Below, piece after piece: positions 7,102 to 16,304 of a stretch of DNA of 64,000 nucleotides. Under the pieces are notes generated by a model. It was not told where the DNA came from. It worked only from the letters and a program-made list of their open reading frames with translations, and made no database searches. This DNA comes from JAHEEL01 sp963700375 (lineage in GTDB: Bacteria > Actinomycetota > Acidimicrobiia > Spongiisociales > UBA5794). The position numbers were made by a program, and so were the translations under genes. Location: assembly GCA_963700375.1 (NCBI GenBank), contig CAVOXF010000004.1, forward strand, positions 310,001-374,000, written 5' to 3'. Positions within the stretch are counted from its first letter, which is position 1, and the number at the start of each line of letters is the position of its first letter.

Positions 7102-9837
7102 TCAGCCGGTGTTGCCCATCCCGGCCGCGATCCCGTTGACGGTGAGGAGGAGCGCCCGTTCCAGCGCCGGGTCGCTCTCTCCGCCCCTGCGCCGAGCCAG
7201 GAGTGCCATTTGCAGGAGATTGAGCGGATCGAGGTAGTAGTCCCGAACGGCAAGTGATCGCTGGAGGATCGGAAGTCGATCGAGAATGCCCGCTCCAGTC
7301 AGCCGCTCGACCTCGATGACGGTGCGCTCATACTCCTCCCGAATCCGTTCGAACAGGTGATGGTGCGCCGGGTCGACCAACCGTCGAACGTAGCGTGATG
7401 CGACGTCGAGATCGGTCTTGGCAAGCGTCATTTCGACATTGGAGATGAACGTCTGGAGGAACAGGAATCGGTCGAACATCTCCTCAACCACGTCCCCTCG
7501 TCCCTCTCGGCGCATAGCTTCGAGGCCCGAGCCCACGCCGTACCATCCAGGAACGATCTGTCGAGACTGTGTCCAGCCGAACACCCACGGGATCGCTCGC
7601 AAGTCGTCGAGGCCCGCATCGCCACCCGGGCGCCGCGACGGGCGCGAGCCGATATTCATTTCAGCGAGCTCCTCAACGGGAGTCGCGGCGAGGAAGTAGT
7701 CGATCAGCCCCGGTGACTCGACCAGCTCTCGATAGCTCGTGTACGCCGCGCGGGACAGTGATTCCATCGTGGCGGTCCAAAGATCGAGGACCTCCTTCGG
7801 CTGCCGCGAGTCTCGATGGAGGAGTGAGGCTTCCAGCACCGATGACAGGGCCAGTTCCAGATTGCGGTGCGCAAGGCTCGGCAACCCGTATTTGTCGGAA
7901 ATGATCTCGCCCTGTTCGGTCACTTTGACCCGGCCGTCGACGGTGCCGAACGGCTGGGCGAGGACGGCCTGGTGGGTCGGACCGCCGCCACGCCCGATCG
8001 TCCCACCGCGTCCATGAAAGAGTCGGAGCGTGACACCATGGCGACGGGCGGCATTGTGGAGCAGGCGCTGCGCCTTGTAGATCTCCCACTGTGATGTCGT
8101 AATGCCCCCAATCTTGTTGGAATCGGAGTAGCCGAGCATCACCTCTTGAACGTTTCCCATGAGCCGGACGATCTCGCGGTACGGCTCGCAGCGGAGCAGG
8201 GCATCGAGGATTTCGCCGGATCGGCGCAGCGCATCGATCGTTTCGAACAGCGGCACAAACCCGACGTGAGCCGATCCGGCATGGAGGTCGATCAACCCGG
8301 CGTCACGGGCGAGGACGGCGGCGGCGAGCACGTCGTCGGCGTCCGAGGTCATCGAGATGATGTACGACTCGATCGTGCCCGGGCCGAATCGATCGAGTGC
8401 CTCCCGGATTGTCTGGAAGGTCTCGCGCACGGCCGCTGCGGGCTCGCGAAGGTCGGTCGTGCGTGCAGCAAGCGGCCGGCCACCGACGAGCTCCTGGGTG
8501 AGGAGTCGCAGGCGAGCGACGCGGTCGAGACTCGCGTACGGGACCCCGATTCGATCGTAGAGCTGCTCGAGTACCCCATGATGATGTTCGGCGTGCTCGC
8601 GGATGTCCATCGTTGCGAGATGGAACCCGAACATGCTGACGTTGCGCATCAACCGCAACAACACTCCGTCGGCGATGCGGTCACCTGCGTCGCCCAGCAG
8701 CGACCGACGGAGGATGCCCAGTTCGTCCAGAAGGTCTCGACTACTGCGGTAGTCCGTGCCCGCGACGTGGCGCGCATCATCGGCAATTCGCCTTCGCGTA
8801 TTGGCGAGTCGTTCGTGGATGAAGGCGCACTTCAATCGGTACGGCTCGTCGCGGTTCAATGTTTGGTATCGGAGCCACACCTCCGGAAGGGTCTGGCGAT
8901 CAGCGGCGAGGGAGTCGGCAAGCTCCTCGCTCACACGACGCAACCTCGAGGACGTCGACAACTCCTCGGCGAGGGTTCTCACTTGCGAATCGAGGATTCG
9001 GAGTGCATGGTCGTGCTGCAGCTCCAGGATCCGCATCGTCACGTCGGGTGTGACGGCGGGATTCCCATCGCGATCGCCGCCAACCCAGGTGCCAAAGCGG
9101 ATCGGAGCCCGGTCGGAAGCCACGTCGCGGCCGAGGCGTTCCAGACCGACAGCCACTTCCTCCGCCAGCGACGGCATCACGTCGATCGCGAGTTGATCCA
9201 GGTAGAACATGGCCGAACGCGCCTCATCGAGCGGCTGCGGTCGTTCAGATCTCAGCTCGTCGGTTTGCCAGATCTGGTCGATGATCTCGGCAACTCGGCG
9301 ATCGATCCCTTCTCGCTTCGCTGCCCAGCTCTGCCCGTCATCCCGGGCGATCAGAAGGTCGGCGATTCGGCCGAGCTTCGTCAGGAGTGTCCGGCGAACC
9401 GCCTCAGTCGGATGGGCGGTGAAGACCGGACGGAGCTCGAGCCGGTCAAGGACGCTGTCGACAAGCTCGGAGTCCGGCCGAGCGGCGGCGATTCTGTCGA
9501 TCGTGGCTGCAAACGTGCGTCCCCGGTCGGCGATGGCCAGGTCGCCGATGCGATGGGTTCGCTCGGCGACATTCGCGAGGTGAAAGTAGGCAGAGAACGC
9601 CCGCACGAGGTTGATTGCCTGCTCCAGATCGAGCTCGCCAAGCACGTCCTGCAATCGGGAAGCGGCTTCCGCATCCTCGTTCGTGCGAGTTGCCTTCGTG
9701 AGGAACCGGACCTCTTCGACGAGGTCGAGCAGACCGGGGCCGTGTTGCCGCGTCAGAGCCTCGCCGAGTGCCACACCGAGGCGGCGGATGTCGGCACGCA
9801 GACGCTCGTCGCGCTCGACCTGTCTGGCTTCGTCCAT
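7102..9837 (-). CDS. ppc: Phosphoenolpyruvate carboxylase
   Basis: This is a complete 911-residue enzyme of normal length. It carboxylates PEP with bicarbonate to oxaloacetate, replenishing the TCA cycle. The first active-site motif is VFTAHPTEAVRRT with His142. The second is VMLGYSDSNKIGG, followed by FHGRGGTIGRGGGPTHQA (the glycine-rich PEP loop). The C-terminus, NGIAAGMGNTG, is the conserved family end that forms part of the active or allosteric site. It follows the M28 peptidase gene by 12 bp on the same strand, so the two are probably co-transcribed, although no functional link is obvious. Confidence 0.97.
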   Translation of the reverse strand: MDEARQVERDERLRADIRRLGVALGEALTRQHGPGLLDLVEEVRFLTKATRTNEDAEAASRLQDVLGELDLEQAINLVRAFSAYFHLANVAERTHRIGDLAIADRGRTFAATIDRIAAARPDSELVDSVLDRLELRPVFTAHPTEAVRRTLLTKLGRIADLLIARDDGQSWAAKREGIDRRVAEIIDQIWQTDELRSERPQPLDEARSAMFYLDQLAIDVMPSLAEEVAVGLERLGRDVASDRAPIRFGTWVGGDRDGNPAVTPDVTMRILELQHDHALRILDSQVRTLAEELSTSSRLRRVSEELADSLAADRQTLPEVWLRYQTLNRDEPYRLKCAFIHERLANTRRRIADDARHVAGTDYRSSRDLLDELGILRRSLLGDAGDRIADGVLLRLMRNVSMFGFHLATMDIREHAEHHHGVLEQLYDRIGVPYASLDRVARLRLLTQELVGGRPLAARTTDLREPAAAVRETFQTIREALDRFGPGTIESYIISMTSDADDVLAAAVLARDAGLIDLHAGSAHVGFVPLFETIDALRRSGEILDALLRCEPYREIVRLMGNVQEVMLGYSDSNKIGGITTSQWEIYKAQRLLHNAARRHGVTLRLFHGRGGTIGRGGGPTHQAVLAQPFGTVDGRVKVTEQGEIISDKYGLPSLAHRNLELALSSVLEASLLHRDSRQPKEVLDLWTATMESLSRAAYTSYRELVESPGLIDYFLAATPVEELAEMNIGSRPSRRPGGDAGLDDLRAIPWVFGWTQSRQIVPGWYGVGSGLEAMRREGRGDVVEEMFDRFLFLQTFISNVEMTLAKTDLDVASRYVRRLVDPAHHHLFERIREEYERTVIEVERLTGAGILDRLPILQRSLAVRDYYLDPLNLLQMALLARRRGGESDPALERALLLTVNGIAAGMGNTG

Positions 9838-9849
9838 GCTGCGTGGAGG

Positions 9850-11541
9850 CTAGCCCCGGCCGCTTCCGTGAATCGAACCGGTCCTGCCGATCGCGCCATC
9901 ACGGGTGAACGCTGGCGACATCCACACGGTCCACACAAGACCCCACGCGAGCATCACCAGCAGGAACCCAACACCCGCCACCGACGGAATACTGGAATCG
10001 GGATTGCCGGGTCTCGGCTGACCCATCTGGAAGAAGAAGTCGACGGCAGGCACCAGAAGGACCACCGTAGGTACGGCAACCATTCCGAACCGGATCAACG
10101 CCGACCCGGTCTGGTCGCCGGCGTCCCAATTCATGGCCACCGCGCCCAGCAAGGCCGGCAGCGTGAAGAGGGCGCTGAAGCCCGGAGCAACGAGCGCCGT
10201 CAGCAGACCAAGACAGATCCATACGAAGACGAATCCATACCGACCCGCCCGCCGGCCTGGGGGTGCCCTGCGGTCCAGGCGATACGCCAGGATGACTCCC
10301 ACGGCGCAGACACCCGCCAGGTACACATAGCTCTCCGGAACCGTCGGAGTCGGCCGGAGGACGGTGATGAGAATCCAAACAAGCGTCGAGGCGAGGGTCG
10401 CTGCCAGCGTCAGAAGGAGCGCAATCCCCCCGCTGAGCGCCAGGTGCAGGGGCAAGCCGGTCTGCGCCGGTCTGCGCGCGATCCCGAGCAGGAGGAGCCC
10501 TGCGGCCACCACGGCGATGACAATGGACCATGCGGCCGCATAGTGGACGAAGAACGGTCGGAGGGGGAAGTACACCGACGTGCTGGAGTCGGGCATGGAG
10601 GCAAGATCGACATCCCCAAAGTGACGAGCGACTCCGAATGCGTTGGAGCCGTGGTGCTGAAGGGACGCCCGACTGACCGAATCAACATCATCGGCGGGGG
10701 AGTGGTAGATCGGGGAGCCCCGCAGGTAGGCGAAATGGAAGCCGGCCACCCCGGCGTCGCTGAACGGGTCGAAGTCGGTTCCGATTTCACCGATCAGAGC
10801 CGCCGTCGCATCGGCGAACGAGAACGCGGTGGCGCTGGGTACCTCGGCCGCGTACCGCTCGACCAGCCAGGCCGTAGGTCCGCTGGTCTCGATCAGCATC
10901 GACGGTCCCGAGCCGCCCAAAGCCTCGAGATTCACCACAAGGGCGACGTCCGCGAAGAGCGGATTCTCGGCGACGAATGCCCTGGAGCCGTAGCGGGGTG
11001 CCGGTTCCTCGCTGTCGGTGAACAGCAGGACGATGTCGTTGCGTAGAGTCGGTCCGGCGAGGAGAGCGCGGCCGACCTCCAAGACGGTGGCCACCCCGGC
11101 GCTGTTGTCGTTGGCTCCGGGCGTGTCTGGGTCCGTGTCGTAGTGAGCCATCAGGACGATCGATCCGGTGCTCGAACTCCCCGGGATCGTCGCTGCCACG
11201 TTGACGACATCGACAAGCTGTCCCGACCCGAAGTAGTCGGGGGCCGAGACGGACTGCAGCTCGGCCACGAGGCCGAGCGCGTTGATCTCCGCCCCCAAGT
11301 AGCCACGGACACCCTCGATCGCGGTCGTCCCCATCGGGTGCGGCCGCCCGGCGATCGCCACGACATGCACCATCGCCCGATCGGCGGAGAAGACCTCTCC
11401 TGGTGCATCCGCCGAGACCGCGGAAGGCGGAACGAGGGAGTAGTAGCCGAGGGCAACCGACACCAGGATCAGGCACCACGCGATGAGGCCGGCCGCTCTC
11501 GGATGCTGTGGCGAGGATTCGGCGACCGGGGCCAGCTCCAT
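9850..11541 (-). CDS. Membrane M28-family metallopeptidase
   Basis: The start at 11541 (MELAPVAESS) is preceded by a GGAG eight bases upstream; a longer frame reaches 11640 without support. The 563-residue protein has an N-terminal membrane helix (about 17-37). An extracytoplasmic M28 zinc-peptidase domain follows, with His133 in MAHYDTD, Asp145 in GANDNSAG, Glu178/179 in FTDSEEP and a later His in PIYHSPADD. At least six hydrophobic helices follow from about residue 340. This layout matches the ERMP1/Fxna-like aminopeptidases rather than small secreted M28 enzymes. Substrates are unknown; it probably trims peptides outside the membrane. Confidence 0.85.
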   Translation of the reverse strand: MELAPVAESSPQHPRAAGLIAWCLILVSVALGYYSLVPPSAVSADAPGEVFSADRAMVHVVAIAGRPHPMGTTAIEGVRGYLGAEINALGLVAELQSVSAPDYFGSGQLVDVVNVAATIPGSSSTGSIVLMAHYDTDPDTPGANDNSAGVATVLEVGRALLAGPTLRNDIVLLFTDSEEPAPRYGSRAFVAENPLFADVALVVNLEALGGSGPSMLIETSGPTAWLVERYAAEVPSATAFSFADATAALIGEIGTDFDPFSDAGVAGFHFAYLRGSPIYHSPADDVDSVSRASLQHHGSNAFGVARHFGDVDLASMPDSSTSVYFPLRPFFVHYAAAWSIVIAVVAAGLLLLGIARRPAQTGLPLHLALSGGIALLLTLAATLASTLVWILITVLRPTPTVPESYVYLAGVCAVGVILAYRLDRRAPPGRRAGRYGFVFVWICLGLLTALVAPGFSALFTLPALLGAVAMNWDAGDQTGSALIRFGMVAVPTVVLLVPAVDFFFQMGQPRPGNPDSSIPSVAGVGFLLVMLAWGLVWTVWMSPAFTRDGAIGRTGSIHGSGRG

Positions 11542-11659
11542 CGTGATCTCCGGCAGAGGCTGTTGACTGCCAATCGAGCATACATGCGACGCAGCTTCGG
11601 GCACGAGCAGAGGCAGGCGCCCTGGACGCCCACATGGCACTCAGGCGTCTCCATCCACC

Positions 11660-12019
11660 TCAGCCGCCCGGCATGCAATCCGGACACAGGAGCGACCGGT
11701 GTTCGGCGTACTCGCTCCAGCGGTGCCAAACCCAAGACTGTCCGATGCTTCTGCCGCATCCGGTTACGTACGGGTAGACCTTGAGCATGATCTCGTCCGA
11801 GGTCTCGTTCTGAACAGCCCGATGCCGAGCGTGCTCGAGACCGGCAGCTCGGGAGGCGACGACCGGCTCGAGGCGAACATCGGAGATTGGCTTGTCCCAA
11901 CCGATCCCGTTGGCGCTCTCGATCGCGTCCTCCCGTGAGTCTCCGAAGTCGATCCAGGACGAGTCGAAGCCTTCGAAGGAGACGACCCAGAGGTGCCGGG
12001 TAGCGATGGAAGGGACCAT
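11660..12019 (-). CDS. Hypothetical protein with C-terminal Cys motif
   Basis: The product is 119 residues. I do not recognise a family. The N-terminal half (HLWVVSFEGFDSSWIDFGDS, then EDAIESANGIGW) has a balanced, protein-like composition, and the tail carries GCGRS and LLCPDCMPGG, which together could bind a metal. It lies between the M28 gene (same strand, 118 bp downstream) and a divergent hypothetical gene. An overlapping 188-residue frame is arginine-rich and less plausible. Moderate confidence that it is translated. Confidence 0.5.
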   Translation of the reverse strand: MVPSIATRHLWVVSFEGFDSSWIDFGDSREDAIESANGIGWDKPISDVRLEPVVASRAAGLEHARHRAVQNETSDEIMLKVYPYVTGCGRSIGQSWVWHRWSEYAEHRSLLCPDCMPGG

Positions 12020-12128
12020 GCGGGCACTCTATCAATGGGCGGGAGTGGGTGAACCCCGTGGAGCGGAGGGGTCCGGCTGCTGCCGGCGGGACTCATAGGA
12101 TGGCGGCAACGTATCCAGGGAGATCACA

Positions 12129-12554
12129 GTGAACGACAAGCCGGAACTCGGTGGCGACCTCGAGGCGATGATCCAGGACATGCTCGCTCCGATCGTCGCC
12201 TACGGGGCGATGGGCCAGGAACCACCAGAGAATGTCAAGGCAATCGTCGCGATCCGACTCCTCGTCCGCTCCCAGGCGCTGTTGTCCACATCGGTGAAGC
12301 TGATGGCCGACGAACGGTACGAAGCCACGGCCGAGGTGCTCGCCGCACATGTCCGTGAGTTGCGCTCGATCGTAGAGGCCGAACTGGATCGCCTCGGCCA
12401 ACCGGACCTCGGCAACAGCGTCGACGGCATTTTGGAGGCGAACCCGGTCGATCGGTTCGACGACGTCGAACGCATGCAGGATCGATGGTTCATGACCGTG
12501 ATGGCACTCATCGAGAACACGGTCGCCGGCGCGGAGGCCCAAGGGCAGGACTAA
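12129..12554 (+). CDS. Hypothetical helical protein
   Basis: The gene starts with GTG at 12129, preceded by AGGGAGATCACA, a good ribosome binding site. The 141-residue product is acidic and almost entirely helical (AATAEVLAAHVRELRSIVEAEL-like stretches), with no signal peptide or cysteine. I do not recognise the family. It is divergent from the Cys-motif hypothetical gene and followed by a convergent DUF1697 gene. Confidence 0.65.
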   Translation: MNDKPELGGDLEAMIQDMLAPIVAYGAMGQEPPENVKAIVAIRLLVRSQALLSTSVKLMADERYEATAEVLAAHVRELRSIVEAELDRLGQPDLGNSVDGILEANPVDRFDDVERMQDRWFMTVMALIENTVAGAEAQGQD

Positions 12555-12674
12555 CGGAGTCGCCGGCCTGGCCGGAGCCGAGCGCGTGAATACGAGCCTC
12601 ACCACCGTGGGGTGGGTGCGAACCGTGGTATCCATCCCGCGGGGTCTGTAGCGGATGTCCCCTCCGGGGGAGGC

Positions 12675-12693
12675 GCGAGGCTCAGAGCCTCGC
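12675..12693 (-). terminator. Possible intrinsic hairpin at the end of the DUF1697 gene
   Basis: GCGAGGCT (12675-12682) and AGCCTCGC (12686-12693) form a perfect 8-bp stem with a 3-base loop, overlapping the last codons and stop of the minus-strand gene. There is no clear U-run after it. Confidence 0.3.
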
Positions 12694-13203
12694 CACGAGC
12701 CGAGAGAGGGTGTTGGCCGTGCGTACGGTTGCCAGTCCGACCTCCCGCGAGATGGCGTTGAGATCGAGAGCGCTGTCAGATATGCCGCCGGGCGGCAGCC
12801 AGTGCAGTTCCTGTCCTTCGAAGACGAGCCGATCGGCCGGGTCCGCAAGATCGAGGACACGCTGCTGTGCCGCCGCCGCCGGGGGAGCGAAGAGAAGGAT
12901 GACCTGCGGCTTGCCGCCAACCGAGGTGATCAGCTCGGCTGGAAACGGTTTGAGCGCGGCGATGCGTCGAATCTCGTCAGCGGAACGCACGGTGGTTGGG
13001 ACGGAGTAGCCGAGGGCCGCCTCGAGGGCAGCCCCGATCCGTTCACCGTCCGCCGGTGCACCGTGATGAAACAGCACGTTGCCGCTTGCGAGAAAAGTGT
13101 CGACCTCGTTGAACCCCATCTCGATGAACACCGTGATCAGCTCGTCTTTGGTGGCTCGATGGCCGCCGACGTTGATGCCTCGCAGGAACGCAACCGATCT
13201 CAT
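12682..13203 (-). CDS. DUF1697 family protein
   Basis: The product is 173 residues from the ATG at 13203; the frame extends upstream but only this start gives the family N-terminus MRSVAFLRGINVGG. FIEMGFNEVDTFLASGNVLF is the second family hallmark, with a C-terminal NTLSRLVARL. DUF1697 proteins are cytoplasmic, common in bacteria and of unknown function. It is monocistronic, followed on its strand by a short GC hairpin. Confidence 0.9.
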   Translation of the reverse strand: MRSVAFLRGINVGGHRATKDELITVFIEMGFNEVDTFLASGNVLFHHGAPADGERIGAALEAALGYSVPTTVRSADEIRRIAALKPFPAELITSVGGKPQVILLFAPPAAAAQQRVLDLADPADRLVFEGQELHWLPPGGISDSALDLNAISREVGLATVRTANTLSRLVARL

Positions 13204-14151
13204 GGCTGGGGGCAGTCCGTTCCTGTCGGCGTTGTACGGGACTCCGCGACTCCGAGTGCGTGGATGGACGGGATTCCGGCCTTCATCCGGAAACACTAGA
13301 GCGCAATCGTGCCGAACTGCACACCAGGAAGCGACGACATCTCCCGAGGCCCGACTGGCTAGTTCGCCGGCCGCAATCCCGAGAGAGGCCCCCGCGGGGT
13401 AGCCTGATCTCCGGGCCGCCGGTCGATCGGCCGGGGGTGCCCGCCTCGCCGTCACATGAGATCCGCCGCGCCACGACGTCGCCGGGCGCAGGGGCTCTCG
13501 TAACCGCTGCCCACCTGGGCAGCCCACCGACCTTGCCGGGCCGGACATCGACCGTGCGCTGCACCGCCCATGCGCACCATCGTTTTTGCCACAGTGACAT
13601 TACTGGACTCAACCTGGAAGAGGCGGGACGAGTAGGGGAGTTCGGTTCGCGCGAAGGTGCAAGGCCCATCATCGTGACCTTCCGACTAGAACAGGGTCAC
13701 TCCAGGCGTCGATGTCTCCAGAGGCGATGGTGGGAAGGCGCACTCGGCGCGAGCGCAATCCCGGCCGGAACCACCGATCCGTTGCAGGAGTTGGACGAGC
13801 CAAGTCGATACACGTCGGCGGGAGTTGACCGAGTCGCCTGCCGTCCAGCCTTGCGCGAGAGGTACGGCAGAGGTTGGGGAAGGGCGGGAATCAAGCCATC
13901 TCAGGTTCCGACTCTCGTACTTGACATAACGTGGATTATGGGCACTCCGTCGGGGAGGTGCGACAGAGGCGGATGAGGGCACCCACAGGTGTGGGCTCCG
14001 ACCGGACTACCTCTCGTGGGCGATGCGCCGGCCGGCTTCGCCCGGCACGCCGGCGACACAAGACGTTTGGCGCGAAGCATCGGGATGACTGAGAGTTGCC
14101 GTCTGACCTCGCTGGAGCGCGGTATGCTCCTCAACACAGAAATGAGGCCTC
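13204..14151. other. Intergenic region, about 950 bp, no convincing gene
   Basis: A 238-codon frame at 13260-13976 (+) is Arg/Pro/Ser-rich and shows no motif. I see no tRNA. A motif GCCACAGTGACATTAC at 13587-13602 recurs in altered form at 15080 and 15315. TTGACA at 13921 has no well-spaced -10. TATGCT near 14123 could be the -10 of the downstream PPK2 gene. Confidence 0.6.
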
Positions 14152-15027
14152 GTGGTTGCCGACGACCGGACAACTGAATCGGACCAGGACGTTGACGCCC
14201 TCGCGCTGCGCGTTGCCGAACTCGAGGCTCAGAATAGGAAGCTCAAGCTCGAGGTCGAGAAGGACAATCTGCTGAAGCCCTTCCAGATCGAGTTGCTCAA
14301 ACTCCAGCGTCATCTCGAAGCGGAGGCCATTCCGATGTTGGTCCTCTTCGAGGGCCGCGATGCTTCGGGCAAGGGCGGGACCATCCGGCGCATCACCCGC
14401 TTCATGAACGAGAAGCGGTACCGCGTGGTCGCCCTCGGCAAGCCAACGCCCGAAAACCTTACGCAGTGGTACTTCCAGCGGTATGTGGAACGATTTCCCT
14501 CTGGCGGTGAGATCGTCCTGTTTGATCGATCGTGGTACAACCGGGCCCTTGTCGAACCGGTGTTCGGCTTCTGCACGATGCGCCAGTACCGAGACTTCCT
14601 CCGGGGCGTTGTCGGGTTCGAGAAGGACGTCGTTCGGCAAGGCACGGTCCTCGTCAAGCTCTACTTCAGCGTCGACAAGGAGACGCAGGCAGAACGCTTC
14701 GCTCGCCGGGTCAATGATCCGCTTCGCCAGTGGAAGTTGAGCGAGATCGACGTGCAGGCACAAGAATACTGGAATGAATTCACCGAGATGAAGCACCGCA
14801 TGCTCGAGCGCACATCGTCCGATGCAGCGCCGTGGACGATCATCCGATCCAGCATCAAGCCGCTTGCACGAATCAACGCGATGAAGGTTCTCCTCAACTC
14901 CGTGGACTACGCCGACCGGGATGAGTCGCTCGACTTCACACCGGATTCGACGGTTGTTGTCCCCGGACGGGTGGAACTCAATCGAATGGACGAAGAGAGA
15001 GATCGCCTCGGCCGGCCGAGGCTCTGA
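14152..15027 (+). CDS. ppk2: Polyphosphate kinase 2 family protein
   Basis: The gene starts at GTG 14152, four bases after GAGG; the product is 291 residues. Walker A is GRDASGKGG (residues 68-76) and the Walker-B region is VLFDRSWYNR (125-131). The lid segment reads FARRVNDPLRQWKLSEID. One PPK2 domain of this size is typical of class I enzymes that transfer phosphate between polyphosphate and nucleoside diphosphates; the direction and base preference cannot be told. An N-terminal coiled-coil-like stretch (about 15-40) precedes the domain. It is followed by a non-coding gap and the amino-acid transporter operon. Confidence 0.93.
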   Translation: MVADDRTTESDQDVDALALRVAELEAQNRKLKLEVEKDNLLKPFQIELLKLQRHLEAEAIPMLVLFEGRDASGKGGTIRRITRFMNEKRYRVVALGKPTPENLTQWYFQRYVERFPSGGEIVLFDRSWYNRALVEPVFGFCTMRQYRDFLRGVVGFEKDVVRQGTVLVKLYFSVDKETQAERFARRVNDPLRQWKLSEIDVQAQEYWNEFTEMKHRMLERTSSDAAPWTIIRSSIKPLARINAMKVLLNSVDYADRDESLDFTPDSTVVVPGRVELNRMDEERDRLGRPRL

Positions 15028-15407
15028 TACGGCCACAACCTCGCTACCCCGCCGTTCAGATCACCCACACGCCTGTTACGTCACTGTGGCGTTACGGATG
15101 AACGTCCACGCACTCGCTTCGTCGCGATGCTTGATCGGGATCCATGGAGCGACCGCATGAGAGGTCGAGAATCATCCCGATGGAACGAGAGTCGCCGCGA
15201 CGGCTCTTGAACACCGTTCGACGCGCCGCGGACCGGCCCAACGGCGACCGACCAGAGCGACGTTCGAGCGATCCGGGCGCTCCCCCGGAATATTGCCAGC
15301 CGTGTCTGTATATCGCCACTGTGACATTACAAACGAACGTCGTACGCGCACGGTTCGCCAACTCCGGGGTGGCTATGCTCGAATGGGTAAACCACATGGA
15401 GGTTCTG
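15028..15407. other. Intergenic region, about 380 bp, upstream of the amino-acid ABC operon
   Basis: No gene is visible. Two related motifs lie here: GTCACTGTGGCGTTAC (15080-15095) and GCCACTGTGACATTAC (15315-15330). Both are followed by a purine-rich triplet region and GAACGTC, so they look like two copies of one site. TATGCT near 15374 may be a -10 box for the binding-protein gene. Confidence 0.5.
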
Positions 15408-16298
15408 ATGGCACGACGCCATACCACCCGCACCATTCTGCTCGCTCTCCTGGTTGCGTTCGCGATGCTCACTGCCGCATGCAGTGACGACACCGTCGAT
15501 CCGGGGCCAACGGCCGCTCCAGGCTCGTGTGAGCTCGCAGATCTCAACCTCGTCACACCCGGCACGCTCACGGTCGCCACCGGCGAGCCGGCGTTCCCGC
15601 CATGGGTCGGCACGCCCGAGGGCGAGTTCTTCGACGAGCCCGAATCCGGCGTCGGGTTCGAGTCTGCGCTCGTATACGCCATCGCTGCGGAACTCGGGTT
15701 CGCGAAGGAGGACGTCGTCTGGACCCGCATCGGGTTCGCCGAGGCCATCGCCCCCGGAGACAAGCCGTGGGACTTCAACCTCCAGCAGTACTCCATCACC
15801 GAAGACCGCAAAGAGGTCGTCGACTTCAGTTCGCCGTACTACGTGACCCAGCAAGCGCTCATCACCTATCCCGACTCACCCTACGCGTCGGCGACGAGCG
15901 TCGACGACCTGAAGGATGCGATCCTCGGTGCCCAGATCGGCACGACGAGCCTCGACTTCATCGACGAAATCATCAAGCCGAACACCGAACCGAACGTGTA
16001 CGACGAGAACGTCGACCTCGAGGCAGCGATGAATGCCGGCCAGATCGATGCCCTCGTGGTTGATCTCCCGACGGGGTACTACATCACTGCCGTGCAGGTT
16101 GAGGGATCCATCATCGCAGGAGCCTTCGAGGCCGACGCCGCGGAGCCGGACGAGTACGGCCTGCTGTTCGCCAAGGGCAACGCGCTTGTTCCGTGTGTCA
16201 ACACGGCCCTCGAAACGCTCAGGGAGAACGGCACGCTGCAGGAGCTCCAGGACCTGTACATGACTCAGGGCGGCGGCATCAAGACCATCAGCGGCTAG
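15408..16298 (+). CDS. Amino-acid ABC transporter substrate-binding lipoprotein
   Basis: The start ATG at 15408 lies six bases after GGAGG. The 296-residue product has a lipoprotein signal (basic start, hydrophobic stretch, LTAAC with lipidated Cys25), then a type II periplasmic-binding fold of the polar amino-acid family (SBP_bac_3): TLTVATGEPAFPPW, GFESALVYAIAAELGF, ITEDRKEVVDFSSPYY, GAQIGTTSLDF, GLLFAKGN. It should capture an amino acid outside the membrane and deliver it to the permease encoded 6 bp downstream. The ligand cannot be assigned. Confidence 0.92.
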   Translation: MARRHTTRTILLALLVAFAMLTAACSDDTVDPGPTAAPGSCELADLNLVTPGTLTVATGEPAFPPWVGTPEGEFFDEPESGVGFESALVYAIAAELGFAKEDVVWTRIGFAEAIAPGDKPWDFNLQQYSITEDRKEVVDFSSPYYVTQQALITYPDSPYASATSVDDLKDAILGAQIGTTSLDFIDEIIKPNTEPNVYDENVDLEAAMNAGQIDALVVDLPTGYYITAVQVEGSIIAGAFEADAAEPDEYGLLFAKGNALVPCVNTALETLRENGTLQELQDLYMTQGGGIKTISG

Positions 16299-16304
16299 GG
16301 CCGA

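Noticed and set aside
8146..11046. A 966-codon plus-strand frame, the longest in the window
   Set aside because: It lies antisense to ppc and the M28 peptidase, both of which have clear motifs; its own product is Arg/Glu/Asp-rich without any fold signature.
13260..13976. 238-codon plus-strand frame in the longest intergenic gap
   Set aside because: Composition is dominated by Arg, Ser, Pro and Gly with no motif; no ribosome binding site of note.
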